This document shows, one piece after another, positions 1 through 8,002 of a stretch of DNA of 64,000 nucleotides. The position numbers were made by a program, and so were the translations under genes. The stretch is taken from positions 779,418 through 843,417 of the forward strand of contig NZ_JBBCAT010000001.1 in NCBI RefSeq assembly GCF_037203705.1. Direction: 5' to 3'. Within the stretch, counting starts at the first letter, position 1, and each line of letters opens with the position of its first letter. The notes under the pieces are model-generated. The model saw only the letters and a program-made list of their open reading frames with translations. It had not been told where the DNA came from and did not search any database. This DNA comes from Prosthecomicrobium sp. N25. Lineage in GTDB: Bacteria; Pseudomonadota; Alphaproteobacteria; Rhizobiales; Ancalomicrobiaceae.

Positions 1-27
1 TTTAGCAGACCGCCGCCTTCATTCGTG
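1..27 (-). tRNA. tRNA-Ser(GCU) fragment running off the window edge
   Basis: Read on the minus strand, this stretch gives a D-stem end and the anticodon arm of tRNA-Ser(GCU): TGAAGG, then GCGGTCTGCTAAA. The fragment ends at coordinate 1, so the 3' half is outside the window. The bases just upstream (about 28-45) do not form a tRNA acceptor or D arm, so this looks like a junction rather than a complete gene. The same sequence with one change lies at 5257-5288. It is probably an attachment-site remnant, although a chimeric tRNA cannot be excluded. Confidence 0.45.
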
Positions 28-47
28 CAGATCAGATAGAGGCCGAC

Positions 48-107
48 TACCGAAAACAAAACCGCCGACCACGAAGGCCGGCGGGAAAAGTCGGTAGCAA
101 GCTACTC
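48..107. repeat. 60-bp dispersed repeat, copy 1
   Basis: This block matches 3696-3753 over nearly its whole length, including the GC hairpin and the flanking AGTCGGTAGCAAGCTA segment. The two copies bracket the genes between 0.2 and 3.7 kb, so they could be scars of a duplication or of insertion by related elements. Confidence 0.55.
57..88 (-). terminator. Rho-independent terminator-like hairpin (minus strand)
   Basis: On the minus strand a nine-base-pair GC stem (CCGCCGGCC with GGTCGGCGG, one mismatch) closes a TTCG-type loop and is followed by TTTTGTTTTC. No intact minus-strand gene ends here, so the upstream gene has probably been lost. A diverged copy with a broken T-tract lies at 3696-3753. 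Confidence 0.5.
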
Positions 108-218
108 AGCAGTCTATTTCTACTGCATTCCTCTGCAAGGAAGGCAAGCTTGGCTTTAAGGGCATGAGATGGCCATGTTAGAATGCAAATGCGCAGTTAA
201 GTCCAAAGGAGGGAGGGC

Positions 219-1013
219 ATGTCCGGGTACTTCGGAACAGAGGCGCAGCAGCGTCTACAGGCACTCGCGGAGCAGCGTAACGACATCATCAGCGCAACGC
301 CCGGCGCTTGCCAGACCGCCCGCTTCATGAGTTGCGACGACTTGGACCGGTTCGGCTGGGACCGAATAGAAGCGTACCTCGACCAAGACGGCATCTGCGG
401 GTTCCGCCTGCTCCCCGCCGATCGGGCCGAAGAGCTACGCTCACGGCTCGCCGCTCGCAATTTTCGCTTGGATACCTGGAACGTGTTTCTCGCCGACCGC
501 GATGCCGCCCTGGCGGCCTCGGAGCCGATCGTCGCCCGCGGCCTGCCGGCGGGACTGGTCGACCTCGCGCGACCGACGGATCCTGAGGGCGAATACACGT
601 CGCGCATCCAGGGCCTGATGGCCTCGGTGGGCGTCATGCCGTTCTCCGGCTCCTTCCTGGTCGGGGCGCTCGTCCCAGCGATAACGAGTGTCGTGGGTAC
701 CGAGGACGGAGAGGTCGTGGCAACCGCGCACGGCAGCATGGGCCACAACGCCGAAAGTCGATACGCTCGCTATGCCTGGGGCGGGCTCGCCGCGGTGGAG
801 CCGTCTCGCCGGGGCACCGGTCTGGGGACCCTGATCAACGCCCGGATGGTCCACAGCGTCTTTCACGAGCTCGGCGCCACCCATGTCCACGAGTTCGTCT
901 CCGCCTCCAACATCCCGTCGCGGCGCATGGTCGAAGCCTGCGGCCTGCGGCACACCCCCGAGCTGGTCAGTGGGATCGCGGTGCCAAACGAGAGCGCCCG
1001 CTTCACGCGATGA
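219..1013 (+). CDS. GNAT-family N-acetyltransferase
   Basis: The 264-residue product ends in a GNAT domain, the acetyl-CoA-dependent fold that acetylates amines on small molecules or proteins. The acetyl-CoA loop is visible as RRGTGLG at about residues 197-203, followed by a helix and a conserved SASNIPSRRMVEACG segment (about residues 228-242) that corresponds to the C-terminal part of the fold. The first 120 residues do not match a family I recognise. The ATG is preceded by a strong AAGGAGGGAGG ribosome site. No signal peptide or membrane segment is seen, so the enzyme should be cytosolic. The gene stands alone in a decayed region and its substrate cannot be inferred. Confidence 0.8.
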   Translation: MSGYFGTEAQQRLQALAEQRNDIISATPGACQTARFMSCDDLDRFGWDRIEAYLDQDGICGFRLLPADRAEELRSRLAARNFRLDTWNVFLADRDAALAASEPIVARGLPAGLVDLARPTDPEGEYTSRIQGLMASVGVMPFSGSFLVGALVPAITSVVGTEDGEVVATAHGSMGHNAESRYARYAWGGLAAVEPSRRGTGLGTLINARMVHSVFHELGATHVHEFVSASNIPSRRMVEACGLRHTPELVSGIAVPNESARFTR

Positions 1014-1165
1014 CCCGTGCGAACGCTTCGGCCCTCACAGACCGGGAAACGGATTGCCGGCGGCTCAGAACCAATCTCTCGGCGGCTGGGCCCCTCGCAC
1101 TGTCTCAGACAAGCTACGACTTGCCGCGCCTACGTGGGCCATCTTTATCCATCTCTTCTCACGCC

Positions 1166-1395
1166 CTACCCGTAAGCCTCCTCGTCCTCCGGCGCCCAGT
1201 TTTCCCGGTACCACTCCTCGTTCACCTACATGTACCATTCCGCGAGCTGCGGAAAGAACGCCGACGATGCCTTGGCAAAGTCGATCATCTCGGCCGGATC
1301 CGACCCGCCCTGCACATTGAGGTCGCGCCAGAAGCCGACAGGGCCGCCCGGGCACGACGCTGGCGATGAGGAGGATCAGCTACGGGAGAGGCGCG
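1166..1395 (-). pseudogene. C-terminal remnant of a second copy of the 15781-16443 gene
   Basis: The minus-strand translation gives FWRDLNVQGGSDPAEMI, then FPQLAEWYM, a stop, and VNEEWYRENWAPEDEE. This follows the C-terminal third of the intact protein at 15781-16443 almost residue for residue. An in-frame TAG at 1226-1228 replaces what is a Gln codon in the intact copy. Similarity fades near 1395 and nothing of the N-terminal part remains. The rest of the stretch up to 1647 shows no gene. Confidence 0.75.
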
Positions 1396-1647
1396 TCTTG
1401 ATGATCACAGAACTGGAACTCCGGACGTCGAAAAGAGCCGGGGTCGCAGAATTCGCTGCGCAACAGCCCCGATCGCGGCAAGCCCGGCTTGCGATCGCCC
1501 GCCCAACAGCTACAAACTAGACCTGACGAGGCGGTCATCTGGTGGATGTCGGATTAGCCACGTACCGATTGGCACCGCTAGTTGAGCCGTGACTTCCTCC
1601 TCGACGGCCTCATCAAATTGAGGCGACTTGACATAGGGGACTGCGGG

Positions 1648-2622
1648 ATGCGGTTAGCCATTGCTTCTCTCTGCCTCTTCGTCTCGATGACGGGGCACGT
1701 AGCTGCCGACACATCGAACAAGAGCGCTCGAATAGGGATGCTGTGCCCTTCCAAGTGTGTCGGGGCTGGGTACGTGGTCTTTGACGAAGAATTACGCAAA
1801 TTGGGCTGGATCGAGGGCCGCAACCTAACAATCGAGCGAAGAGAAGCGGAAGGGCGGTACGAGCGTCTTCCGGGGCTAGCGGCAGAAATCGTCGGACTGA
1901 GACCGGACGTAATCGTAGGTCCGTCATCCACGGTAGCTCGGGCCGTGAAGGATGCGACATCAGAGATCCCGATCGTCTTTTCTTTCATCGCCGATCCTGT
2001 CGGGGCAGGCCTAGTACAAACCCTCGCACGGCCCGGTACAAACGTGACCGGCGTAACCGGTATCATCACGGGAGAGTACATCGTCAAGAATTTCCAAATT
2101 CTGCACGAGCTAGTACCTAGTGCGCGGAAATTTGGGGTCCTTACCAATGCTCTCAACGAGACGGCGAAGCGGAGGGTAGCGATCGAGGTGCCTGTCGCTT
2201 CCCAGCAACTCGACTTGAAGGTTGAGGTGGTCGAGGTCCAAGCGCCGGGCGATATACCCGGCGCAGTGGCGAAGCTCCGAGAGCTCAAAGTCGACGCGCT
2301 CGTCGTGGTCAGCGAGACAATCTTGAGCACCCCGGCTGACAGACTGCCGGATCTCATCGCGCAGGCAGGTATACCTGCAATCTATCAATCTCCGGAAGCG
2401 GTCAGGGCAGGAGGCCTAATTGCGTACAGTTGGGATACACTAGGCGTGAGCCGTCGTCACGCCCAGTACGTAGACAAGATTCTACGAGGTGCTAACCCTG
2501 CGGAAACGCCCGTGGAGCAGCCGACACGATACAATCTGTTGATCAATATGAAGACAGCAAAAACTTTGGGCCTGGTGGTGCCTAACTCTCTCCTCGTTGC
2601 CGCTGACGAACTGATCGAGTGA
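1648..2622 (+). CDS. ABC-transporter-type substrate-binding protein (PF04392-like)
   Basis: The 324-residue protein begins with a signal peptide (MRLAIASLCLFVSMTGHVAA) and continues with the two-lobed periplasmic binding fold of the ABC_sub_bind family, which is found with uptake systems for amino acids and aromatic compounds. Family signatures include the early RIGML strand, DVIVGPSSTVARAVKDAT in the first lobe, DPVGAGLVQTLARPGTNVTG near the middle, and the usual ending NLKTAKTLGL-like, IPPSLL-like, ADELIE. The ATG at 1648 is chosen because it starts the signal peptide; an upstream TTG at 1582 would bury it. No permease or ATPase genes are adjacent, so the protein is an orphan or its partners lie elsewhere. 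Confidence 0.85.
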   Translation: MRLAIASLCLFVSMTGHVAADTSNKSARIGMLCPSKCVGAGYVVFDEELRKLGWIEGRNLTIERREAEGRYERLPGLAAEIVGLRPDVIVGPSSTVARAVKDATSEIPIVFSFIADPVGAGLVQTLARPGTNVTGVTGIITGEYIVKNFQILHELVPSARKFGVLTNALNETAKRRVAIEVPVASQQLDLKVEVVEVQAPGDIPGAVAKLRELKVDALVVVSETILSTPADRLPDLIAQAGIPAIYQSPEAVRAGGLIAYSWDTLGVSRRHAQYVDKILRGANPAETPVEQPTRYNLLINMKTAKTLGLVVPNSLLVAADELIE

Positions 2623-2674
2623 GTAGATGCTAAAAACCCGGCCCACTCAGTGTTGTCCCAAGGCCCGCCAATTT

Positions 2675-3083
2675 CTAACGAGCGCCTGGACGCTTGTCTG
2701 TGTCAGCGGCGAGATCGAGGGACCGCCTCCCAGGGTCCTCCGCCGGCACAGGGGCATTGACGAGAACCATGACTCCGTCGCCCGTGTAGCTCGCTAGCGT
2801 CGCCCCATGCGCCGCGATCGCGGCCGAGCGCCTCGTAGTAGTCCGATAGCACGCTCTTGACCTCCTCCGGCGGCGCCTTGGCCGAGAAGGCCGTGAAGCC
2901 TCGCAGGTCGCAGAATGGGGCGACGACGAGCGTACGCCGCGCGTCCAGCAAGGATCCGTCGCCGCTTCGATCGACGAGTTCAGCCACTTGCGGCGCCAGA
3001 AACCGCTTGAGCCGGTCGATGCGCTCCTGCCGTTCCAGCGAGAGCGCGAGACCTTTCGCCATGGCATTGAAGTTCTCCGGCAA
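2675..3083 (-). pseudogene. Adenylate/guanylate cyclase catalytic-domain fragment, frameshifted
   Basis: From 3083 downward the minus strand encodes RLKRFLAPQVAELV, then VVAPFCDLRGFTAFS, which is the entry to a class III nucleotide cyclase domain with its metal-binding Asp. After SVLSDYYEALG the reading frame shifts near 2815, and the other frame continues with ATLASYTGDGVMVLVNAPVP, the second conserved cyclase segment. The domain stops shortly afterwards, so the C-terminal half and any N-terminal sensor are missing. The fragment is not expected to be active. Confidence 0.75.
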
Positions 3084-3288
3084 CCGCTGGCGTTAATCAC
3101 TCGAGTCAATGTCGACAGGGCACCAGCGTCCTGTAGCCGTCGGAGGAGGGCCAGGATAACGTAGTTGGACACCAACCGAGCCCGGTAGGGGAGTGACCGC
3201 CGATCGGCATGTAGATGGCCTCCAGGAAATCCCTGGAGCATACGCCGTCTACCGCATGATGTCCGTGGACTTCCCATCCCTAAGTGCG

Positions 3289-3537
3289 TCAGCGACCGCG
3301 ATCCACCGCGTGCTCGATCTCGCCGCGGGAGAGCCCCATGTCGCCAAGTAGGCGGTCGTCCATCGCCATCAACAGCTTCATGTCGTTGCGGTGCCGGAGG
3401 GACTTGCCCGGGACTTGCGCCCTTACCGTCCGATATCCATCCGAAACGAAAGTGTTGATATATCTGCGTGTTTCCGAAGCTGTGTGACCTTCGGACGGTA
3501 CGGACGATAGCGCCCCAATAGTCCTCAGCGCCGCCAC
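3289..3537 (-). pseudogene. DUF1127 C-terminal fragment
   Basis: The end of this reading frame, RNDMKLLMAMDDRLLGDMGL then SRGEIEHAV, is the core of DUF1127, a family of very short alphaproteobacterial proteins that includes phosphate and carbon regulators. The upstream half does not resemble the family and is derived from the ACCGTCCG-type repeat at 3425-3507, so the gene appears to have been cut and fused to repeat DNA. It could still be expressed from a new start, but I consider it a remnant. Confidence 0.45.
3425..3507. repeat. ACCGTCCG inverted-cluster repeat, copy 1
   Basis: A left arm with ACCGTCCG (3425-3432) and a degenerate second copy faces a right arm CGGACGGT (3492-3499) plus a degenerate copy. 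About 115 bp here align with 21546-21665, including the inner GTTTCCGAAGCT and the outer GCCGCCACTTGGG segment. Related clusters occur at 19623-19717 and 32308-32367. Confidence 0.65.
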
Positions 3538-3695
3538 TTGGGCAGACCGTCACGACCTTCAGAGCTACTCGTGAGGGAACGGTCCAGCAAGGCCGCCCCA
3601 GTCGAAGCAACTGCCTTGCGCACGGGAATAGGAGAGGAACGCAGCGTGCGAGTGCACGGCAGGCAGATGTCTGCGGAAAGGGGTATAACGCTCAC

Positions 3696-3753
3696 CGAAA
3701 GCAGAACCGCCGACCACGAGGGCCGGCGGGAAAGTCGATAGCAAGCTATTTAG
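3696..3753. repeat. 60-bp dispersed repeat, copy 2
   Basis: This is the diverged partner of 48-107. The GC hairpin is kept, but the minus-strand T-tract has become TTCTGCTTTC, so terminator function is doubtful. The sequence between this repeat and 3980 holds no gene that I can support. Confidence 0.55.
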
Positions 3754-3979
3754 CCCTCGAATAATACCTTACGCCGTTGTGCAATACCAGGGTCGCCATC
3801 ACCAGATCCGTCGATGGTATACCGATACGACGGGCTCTGCTGGGTCGACCGCTACTGGACCGAGCGCGGCCGGGACGGCTTCCTGGTTTTATCTTCGTCG
3901 CCGTGACGGCCCGCATGACTTCGGACGACTGGCGCCATGTGGCGTGGCGGGCGACCGTCATCAGCACCTTGCCAATCCC

Positions 3980-4120
3980 GGATGTAGCGCCGCAGCACCG
4001 TCATCGAGCGGTGCCTGGTCACCTTGGCGATCTCGCGCTCCTCGAGGCCGCGCGCGGCCGCAGCCGTGGTCGAGAAGTCGCCCGCGCTGAGCCCGTGGCG
4101 GACGAGCGCGCGCCCGCACG
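3980..4120 (-). pseudogene. Tyrosine recombinase C-terminal remnant 1
   Basis: The minus strand encodes TTAAAARGLEEREIAKVTRH, then RSMTVLRRYIRDWQG, which contains the HxxR-type histidine region and the active-site Tyr of a phage-type integrase. Nothing resembling the rest of the catalytic domain or the DNA-binding domain remains in frame. About 85 bp are nearly identical to the remnant at 5282-5570, so the two derive from closely related integrases. Confidence 0.7.
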
Positions 4121-4239
4121 ATCCACCACGAACGCAAACGGGCGGATGACGCTCAGGCGGAGCTGCGGGCTATCATGGACCGGATGTTGAAGCTCCAGGA
4201 GGTCGCCGCGCGACACTGATGGCGACGACTCGCCGGATA

Positions 4240-4512
4240 GGCCCGGGCGAACAGATAGAGGGTCGGAGCGGGTCCCGGAAAGCAGGTAGATAAGTGGTGG
4301 TCATTCCCCCTTACAATCTTTCCCATCAGCCTACTCCTCCATATAGGGAGGGCACCGAAATTGAAGCCCTCTACTTAAGCGAAGCAGTTACATACCCGAT
4401 CTGGAAAATGTGATCTGAGTCAACGCCCCGCCCATTCGCTATCTCAACAGTAACATGCTACTATATTTCGATAGTAACATATTAGTATATAATGCTACCA
4501 ACGGAGGAGCTT
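4240..4512 (+). promoter_or_regulatory. AT-rich upstream region of the Tyr/Gly-rich secreted-protein gene
   Basis: GC content drops sharply just before the next gene. The segment 4447-4495 contains two similar AGTAACAT blocks (about 4449 and 4473) and a TATATTT / TATATAAT stretch that could supply a -10 element. No protein is encoded. The low GC contrasts with the flanking DNA and suggests imported or silenced-type regulatory DNA. Confidence 0.35.
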
Positions 4513-4896
4513 ATGCGTCCTGTTAATGGCTGCATTGCGTCAACCGTGCTCGCCGCAGGAGTGACCCTGTTCGCGTCCTCGCCCATCTGGGCGGCTCCCA
4601 TCTCTGCTTTGAAGGGACCAAACCGCGCTGCCCACGCCTTGGCTTCCGAACCAGATGCTGGTTGCAGCCCCGCTAAGACGAGTGTGCCAAGCTGCGTAGA
4701 AACGGTGGGCCATAAGTATAAATACAGGTACCACGGAGGCTTCCGCGGATATCGAGCCCCCTACTATGGCTACTATGGTGCACCATACTATTACGGAATG
4801 CCGTACTATTACGGCACGCCGTACTACTATGGAGGATACTACCCATATCCCTATATTGGTGGTGACCGTGGTGCCTACTACGGAGGAGGTCGCTGA
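4513..4896 (+). CDS. Secreted Tyr/Gly/Pro-rich repeat protein
   Basis: The 127-residue product has a signal peptide (VLAAGVTLFASSPIWA, about residues 12-27) followed by a spacer with two cysteines, and a C-terminal half made of YYYG-type repeats such as PYYYGMPYYYGTPYYYGG. Short repeat proteins of this composition are usually cell-surface or periplasmic and their functions are mostly unknown. The ATG at 4513 has GGAGG five bases upstream; an ATG at 4492 in frame lacks a site and would push the signal peptide inward. The gene is isolated, and its promoter region is unusually AT-rich. Confidence 0.7.
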   Translation: MRPVNGCIASTVLAAGVTLFASSPIWAAPISALKGPNRAAHALASEPDAGCSPAKTSVPSCVETVGHKYKYRYHGGFRGYRAPYYGYYGAPYYYGMPYYYGTPYYYGGYYPYPYIGGDRGAYYGGGR

Positions 4897-5224
4897 TTGC
4901 CACAGTCATGTTGATCCAGGACAAGTTCGAGGCCAAGCAACTCCCCAGCTGTGGGTCGCGGCGTTTTTCGCGATCATGTTCGCTCTCAAGGCTCTGGCCT
5001 ATGGGTTACCATACCCACCTTCGGTGTAGTTCGGCGCGCGGGCTCCAATAGCCCGAGTTCCCCAAAGGCTGCTGGAGAGCGCATTGAAACGCGTGTGAGC
5101 CACACCCTAGGACTGAAAAGCAGACCCTCTCCCGATGGGGACGATAACACTAGGATATTAGAACATACTGAATATTCTGCTCACCCCTTTGTACCGTCGG
5201 CGGCGGGGCGGCCCCGTTCTCCTG
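4897..5224. other. No gene recognised
   Basis: I see no coding signal with family resemblance on either strand here. The reading frames that cross this stretch are short, lack ribosome sites and do not look like protein. Confidence 0.4.
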
Positions 5225-5288
5225 GGCGGGGCCTCGCGAACCTCCGGCATCGATGACCCCGTATAACGGTTTAGCAAACCGCCGCCCT
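5225..5288 (-). tRNA. tRNA-Ser(GCU) 3'-half remnant (attachment-site scar)
   Basis: The minus strand reads GCGGTTTGCTAAACCGTTAT, then ACGGGGTCAT, which is the anticodon arm and variable arm of tRNA-Ser(GCU). The T arm that follows is degenerate (GGAGGTTCGCGAGGCC), and no 5' half precedes it. It lies directly after the stop of the integrase remnant at 5282-5570, as expected for an integrase gene next to its attachment site. The same anticodon-arm segment in the same orientation lies at 1-27. Confidence 0.6.
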
Positions 5289-5570
5289 ACCGCCGCAGCA
5301 CGGTCATCGACCGGTGCCGGGTCACCTTGGCGATCTCGCGCTCCTCGAGGCCGCGCGCGGCCGCAGCCGTGGTGAAGCCGGCGCGAAGGGAGTATCCGGA
5401 GAAGGCGGCCGGGTCGATGCCGGCGGCGCCAGCCGCCCCTGCACGACGCGGGCGACAGCGCGGTCGTTGAGGCTAGCCCCGAGCCGGCCGTGGCGGTCGA
5501 CCGAGCAGAACACCGGGCCCTCCCTGATCTCGGCCTGGGCCAGCCAAGCCTCCGGGCGGCTCTAGTCGAA
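5282..5570 (-). pseudogene. Tyrosine recombinase C-terminal remnant 2
   Basis: Minus-strand frames give VFCSVDRHGRLGASLNDRAV, then after a frameshift near 5433 FSGYSLRAGFTTAAA and LEEREIAKVTRHRSMTVLRR. These are the box II SLRAGF and HRS motifs of a tyrosine integrase. The catalytic Tyr codon seen in the sister remnant (TAC) is TAG here, so the protein ends immediately before its nucleophile. The remnant abuts the tRNA-Ser scar. Confidence 0.75.
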
Positions 5571-5582
5571 TTTCCCGGGTGC

Positions 5583-6563
5583 CTAGCGCAGCCACTCCAT
5601 CCATTGTCCATGGGGGGCTGTCCACGCCTTCGGCTCTCCGTTTACCGCGAGCAAGAACCGCCCCGGCTTCTGCACGGCCACCTTCTGGGCAATGGTGGGG
5701 AACACCTCGGGCATCTCGTTGCTAATCCAGATAGCTCCGAGGTCGCGAACCGTGCGGGCAAAGGCCTCCCTGACCACTAAGTCGGGAACGTAGGCGAGCA
5801 CCGCGGTGTGGAATACGATTAGCGGCACGCCGGGCGGGGCCGCGGCGGCAAGGCGTGGAAGGTCTGAAGCGAGATCGCCACGTTCGATGCGGATCAGGTT
5901 GGATTTGGCTACCTCGATCGCGGCGTCTAGGCGAGCTTGGCGCTCAATCTGCTCGGGCCAGACGAGCGTCTTCAGCCACGCCATGTCCTCCGCGGACCAT
6001 ACGTCCAAGGGCTTGATGTCGAGGCCTGCCCGCCAGACGATCGAGGGAAGGCCGGTGGGCAGCGGTGTCGAGGGGGAGGCGTCGCAACGCAGCACGGGGG
6101 CTATGGAGCGGCAGGCCTCCGGGGCCTCGATGATCACCCGGCCGTAGTCGTAGCCGTAGAGGTCGGGGACCAGACACAAGCCGGCCGCGGCGCCGACCTC
6201 GATGATGGCGATGGGCTGCCGAAGTTGCGCCAGCAGCGGCAGGAGAACTGCGCATCGGCCACATTCGTTGGTCTGCGTCGTCCGGCTGCGCATCAAATCG
6301 GCAATGCTCTCGCTATGTGCAGATACCGCCGCTTCAAGCGCGTCCTGGTCGCGCGGAACGCCGGCGACCTGCCGCAGCGCCGCCAGGAAAAGGTTTGGTT
6401 GCTGCCGCTCCCGGGGGAGGGTGGCGATGAAATCCAGCACCGGATCGGACCGAGCGACGCAATAGCAGATCATCTCGTAGAGCGGGGAGTTTCCATGGAC
6501 TTCGTCCTGGGCGAACCGGGCATACCGCTCGGCGAGTGCCTGATGACGCAATGCCTCGGACAT
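5583..6563 (-). CDS. DUF2332 family protein
   Basis: The 326-residue protein matches DUF2332, a family found mainly in Actinobacteria and Alphaproteobacteria with no established reaction. Characteristic segments are the N-terminal ALAERYARFAQDEVHGNSPL, a central TNECGRCAVLLPLLA, and the glycine-rich IIEVGAAAGLCLVPDLYGYD, which resembles a methyltransferase-like nucleotide-binding loop. A late PLIVFHTAVLAYVP and AIWISNEMPE complete the domain. No signal peptide or membrane segment is seen. The gene is intact and full length but sits between two integrase remnants, so it is probably cargo carried into the island. Confidence 0.85.
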   Translation of the reverse strand: MSEALRHQALAERYARFAQDEVHGNSPLYEMICYCVARSDPVLDFIATLPRERQQPNLFLAALRQVAGVPRDQDALEAAVSAHSESIADLMRSRTTQTNECGRCAVLLPLLAQLRQPIAIIEVGAAAGLCLVPDLYGYDYGRVIIEAPEACRSIAPVLRCDASPSTPLPTGLPSIVWRAGLDIKPLDVWSAEDMAWLKTLVWPEQIERQARLDAAIEVAKSNLIRIERGDLASDLPRLAAAAPPGVPLIVFHTAVLAYVPDLVVREAFARTVRDLGAIWISNEMPEVFPTIAQKVAVQKPGRFLLAVNGEPKAWTAPHGQWMEWLR

Positions 6564-6654
6564 GTCCGCCGCCGTGAGCCAATTGGATGGGGTGGCGAGG
6601 ATAGCACCTTTAAGCCATCGGCCTAGACGGCGACGGCGCGGTCGTTGAGGCTCG

Positions 6655-7062
6655 CCCGCGGTCGAAGACCGATCAGGAAGGGCAGGGCGTGGAGATCGCG
6701 GTCCCGCACGGCCGCAGCATCCGCCCCGTCGACGCCGTCCGCGCGTGGCTGCAGGCCGCGGGCATCACGTCGGGGGCCGTGTTCCGCCCCATCACCAAGG
6801 CCGACACCGTCCGCCCCGAGCGCCTGACTGACAAGAGCGCCGCGGACTTGGTGAAGCTCTACGCCGCGAAGGCCGGGCATGACGCCGCCGAGTTCGGAGG
6901 CCATTCGCTCCAGGCCGGCTTCGTGACCTCGGCTGCCGACCGGGAGGTCGACGTGCTCCGGATCGCCGAGGTCTCGCGCCACAAGTCCATTGAGGTGCTG
7001 CGCGGCTACGTGCGGCGGGCGAACGCCTTCAAGGGCCATGCCGGGTCGGGATTCCTCCAACG
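6655..7062 (+). pseudogene. Tyrosine recombinase C-terminal domain, box II Arg lost
   Basis: The plus strand encodes the last 130 residues or so of a phage-type integrase: RSKTDQEGQGVEIAVPHG, then FGGHSLQAGFVTSAA, and SRHKSIEVLRGYVRRANAF with the active-site Tyr. The essential box II motif HxLR reads HSLQ, so the catalytic Arg is replaced by Gln. The expected stop after AGSGFL has been lost and the frame runs on into unrelated genes. The N-terminal DNA-binding half is absent. Confidence 0.75.
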
Positions 7063-7241
7063 GCATATGTGCCGAGACCGATCCCGCCACGCCGACCGCA
7101 TGGCAGCGGGCGGACGTCCTGGCGGTCCTGAGAACCGTTGCGGAGAGGGGGGGATCTCGCGGTCTCCCGAGCCGGCGAGCGGATCTGGAAGATCGACCGA
7201 ACAGGTGGCTTCATGGAGCTGCCGCAGCAAAAGGAGAGAGC

Positions 7242-7436
7242 ATGATGGACCGTTCGACGAAGCTGATCCTGATCGCCATCGCCGCCGGCCTCTGGGCCAA
7301 TGCCGCGGGTCAGTATATCCGGCCGGCTCTCGCTCAGGGCGACAACCTGAATTTGATGATCGATCCCGTCGTGATAATGGAGCGGACCATATCTTCCATT
7401 GCTCGGGGCTTATGCTCCAATCCGAAGATCTGCTGA
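7242..7436 (+). CDS. Small exported or membrane protein
   Basis: The 64-residue product begins with a hydrophobic segment (LILIAIAAGLWANAAGQYI, about residues 8-26) and ends in a short soluble tail with two cysteines (GLCSNPKIC). The segment can act as an uncleaved anchor or a signal peptide ending near ALAQG. A clear AAGGAGAG ribosome site precedes the ATG pair at 7242/7245. The TGA is followed directly by the ATG of the next gene, so the four small genes from here to 8226 form one operon. Function is unknown. Confidence 0.6.
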   Translation: MMDRSTKLILIAIAAGLWANAAGQYIRPALAQGDNLNLMIDPVVIMERTISSIARGLCSNPKIC

Positions 7437-7688
7437 ATGAAGGCGCCGACCGTCATCAGCATGATCGGCGACCTGATCGACGCCCGCCACACCATGAACG
7501 CGCATTGCCGCGGGTGCGGGCGGACGTCGACGGTCGACCTGGAGGCGCTCCCGCGCCGGCTCGGCCTCGACTTCGTCTATGTGCGAGCCCGCATCCCGTT
7601 CTCGTGCGCGGTGTGCGGCTCGAAGGAGGTCTCGATCACCATCGGAGGTGGGCACGGGTTCTCCGGAGGGCAGGGGGAAAGACGATGA
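7437..7688 (+). CDS. Small zinc-ribbon-like protein
   Basis: The 83-residue protein contains a CRGCGRTSTVDLEAL element and a second knuckle CAVCGSKEVSI about 35 residues later, a four-cysteine arrangement typical of a zinc ribbon. It starts immediately after the stop of the preceding gene and overlaps the ATG of the following one by four bases, so translation is probably coupled. It may recognise a nucleic acid or a protein partner, but nothing more specific can be inferred. Confidence 0.6.
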   Translation: MKAPTVISMIGDLIDARHTMNAHCRGCGRTSTVDLEALPRRLGLDFVYVRARIPFSCAVCGSKEVSITIGGGHGFSGGQGERR

Positions 7689-8002
7689 CGAATGACGAGT
7701 GGGAGAAGTTCCTGGCCGAGCGGGATGACGGCGACCGATACGGCAAGGTGATGGCGAAGGCCGAGGCGGAGTGGAAGCAGATGGAGACCTGGACCTCCCG
7801 GATCGCGGGCGTGATCGGCTTCTGGCTCTCGGTCTATTTCGCCTGGTACGTGTGGAACTTCGTCCATACCCTGCTCGACTTCCTGGGCTTTGGGATCGTG
7901 GCCGAGGTGATCGCGTTCGCGTTGACGATCGTGCCCTACACGGTCGTCCTGGCCTGGGTCGCGGTCGACTGGCTCGATCGGCGCTACGGAGGCAAGCGAT
8001 GA
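7685..8002 (+). CDS. Two-span membrane protein
   Basis: The 105-residue protein has a charged N-terminal 35 residues, then two hydrophobic stretches (IAGVIGFWLSVYFAWYVWNF and, after a short turn, a segment around IAFALTIVPYTVVLAWVAV), and a basic tail. It starts at an ATG overlapping the previous stop and its own stop overlaps the next ATG. The strict overlaps support it as a real gene despite the lack of a recognised family. Confidence 0.6.
   Translation: MTNDEWEKFLAERDDGDRYGKVMAKAEAEWKQMETWTSRIAGVIGFWLSVYFAWYVWNFVHTLLDFLGFGIVAEVIAFALTIVPYTVVLAWVAVDWLDRRYGGKR

Noticed and set aside
6689-8002. A single 437-residue gene covering the integrase fragment and the following region
   Set aside because: The frame is open only because GC-rich DNA lacks stops. 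Its first third is an integrase remnant, the middle crosses two small genes in a different frame, and only the last part equals the real gene at 7685-8002.
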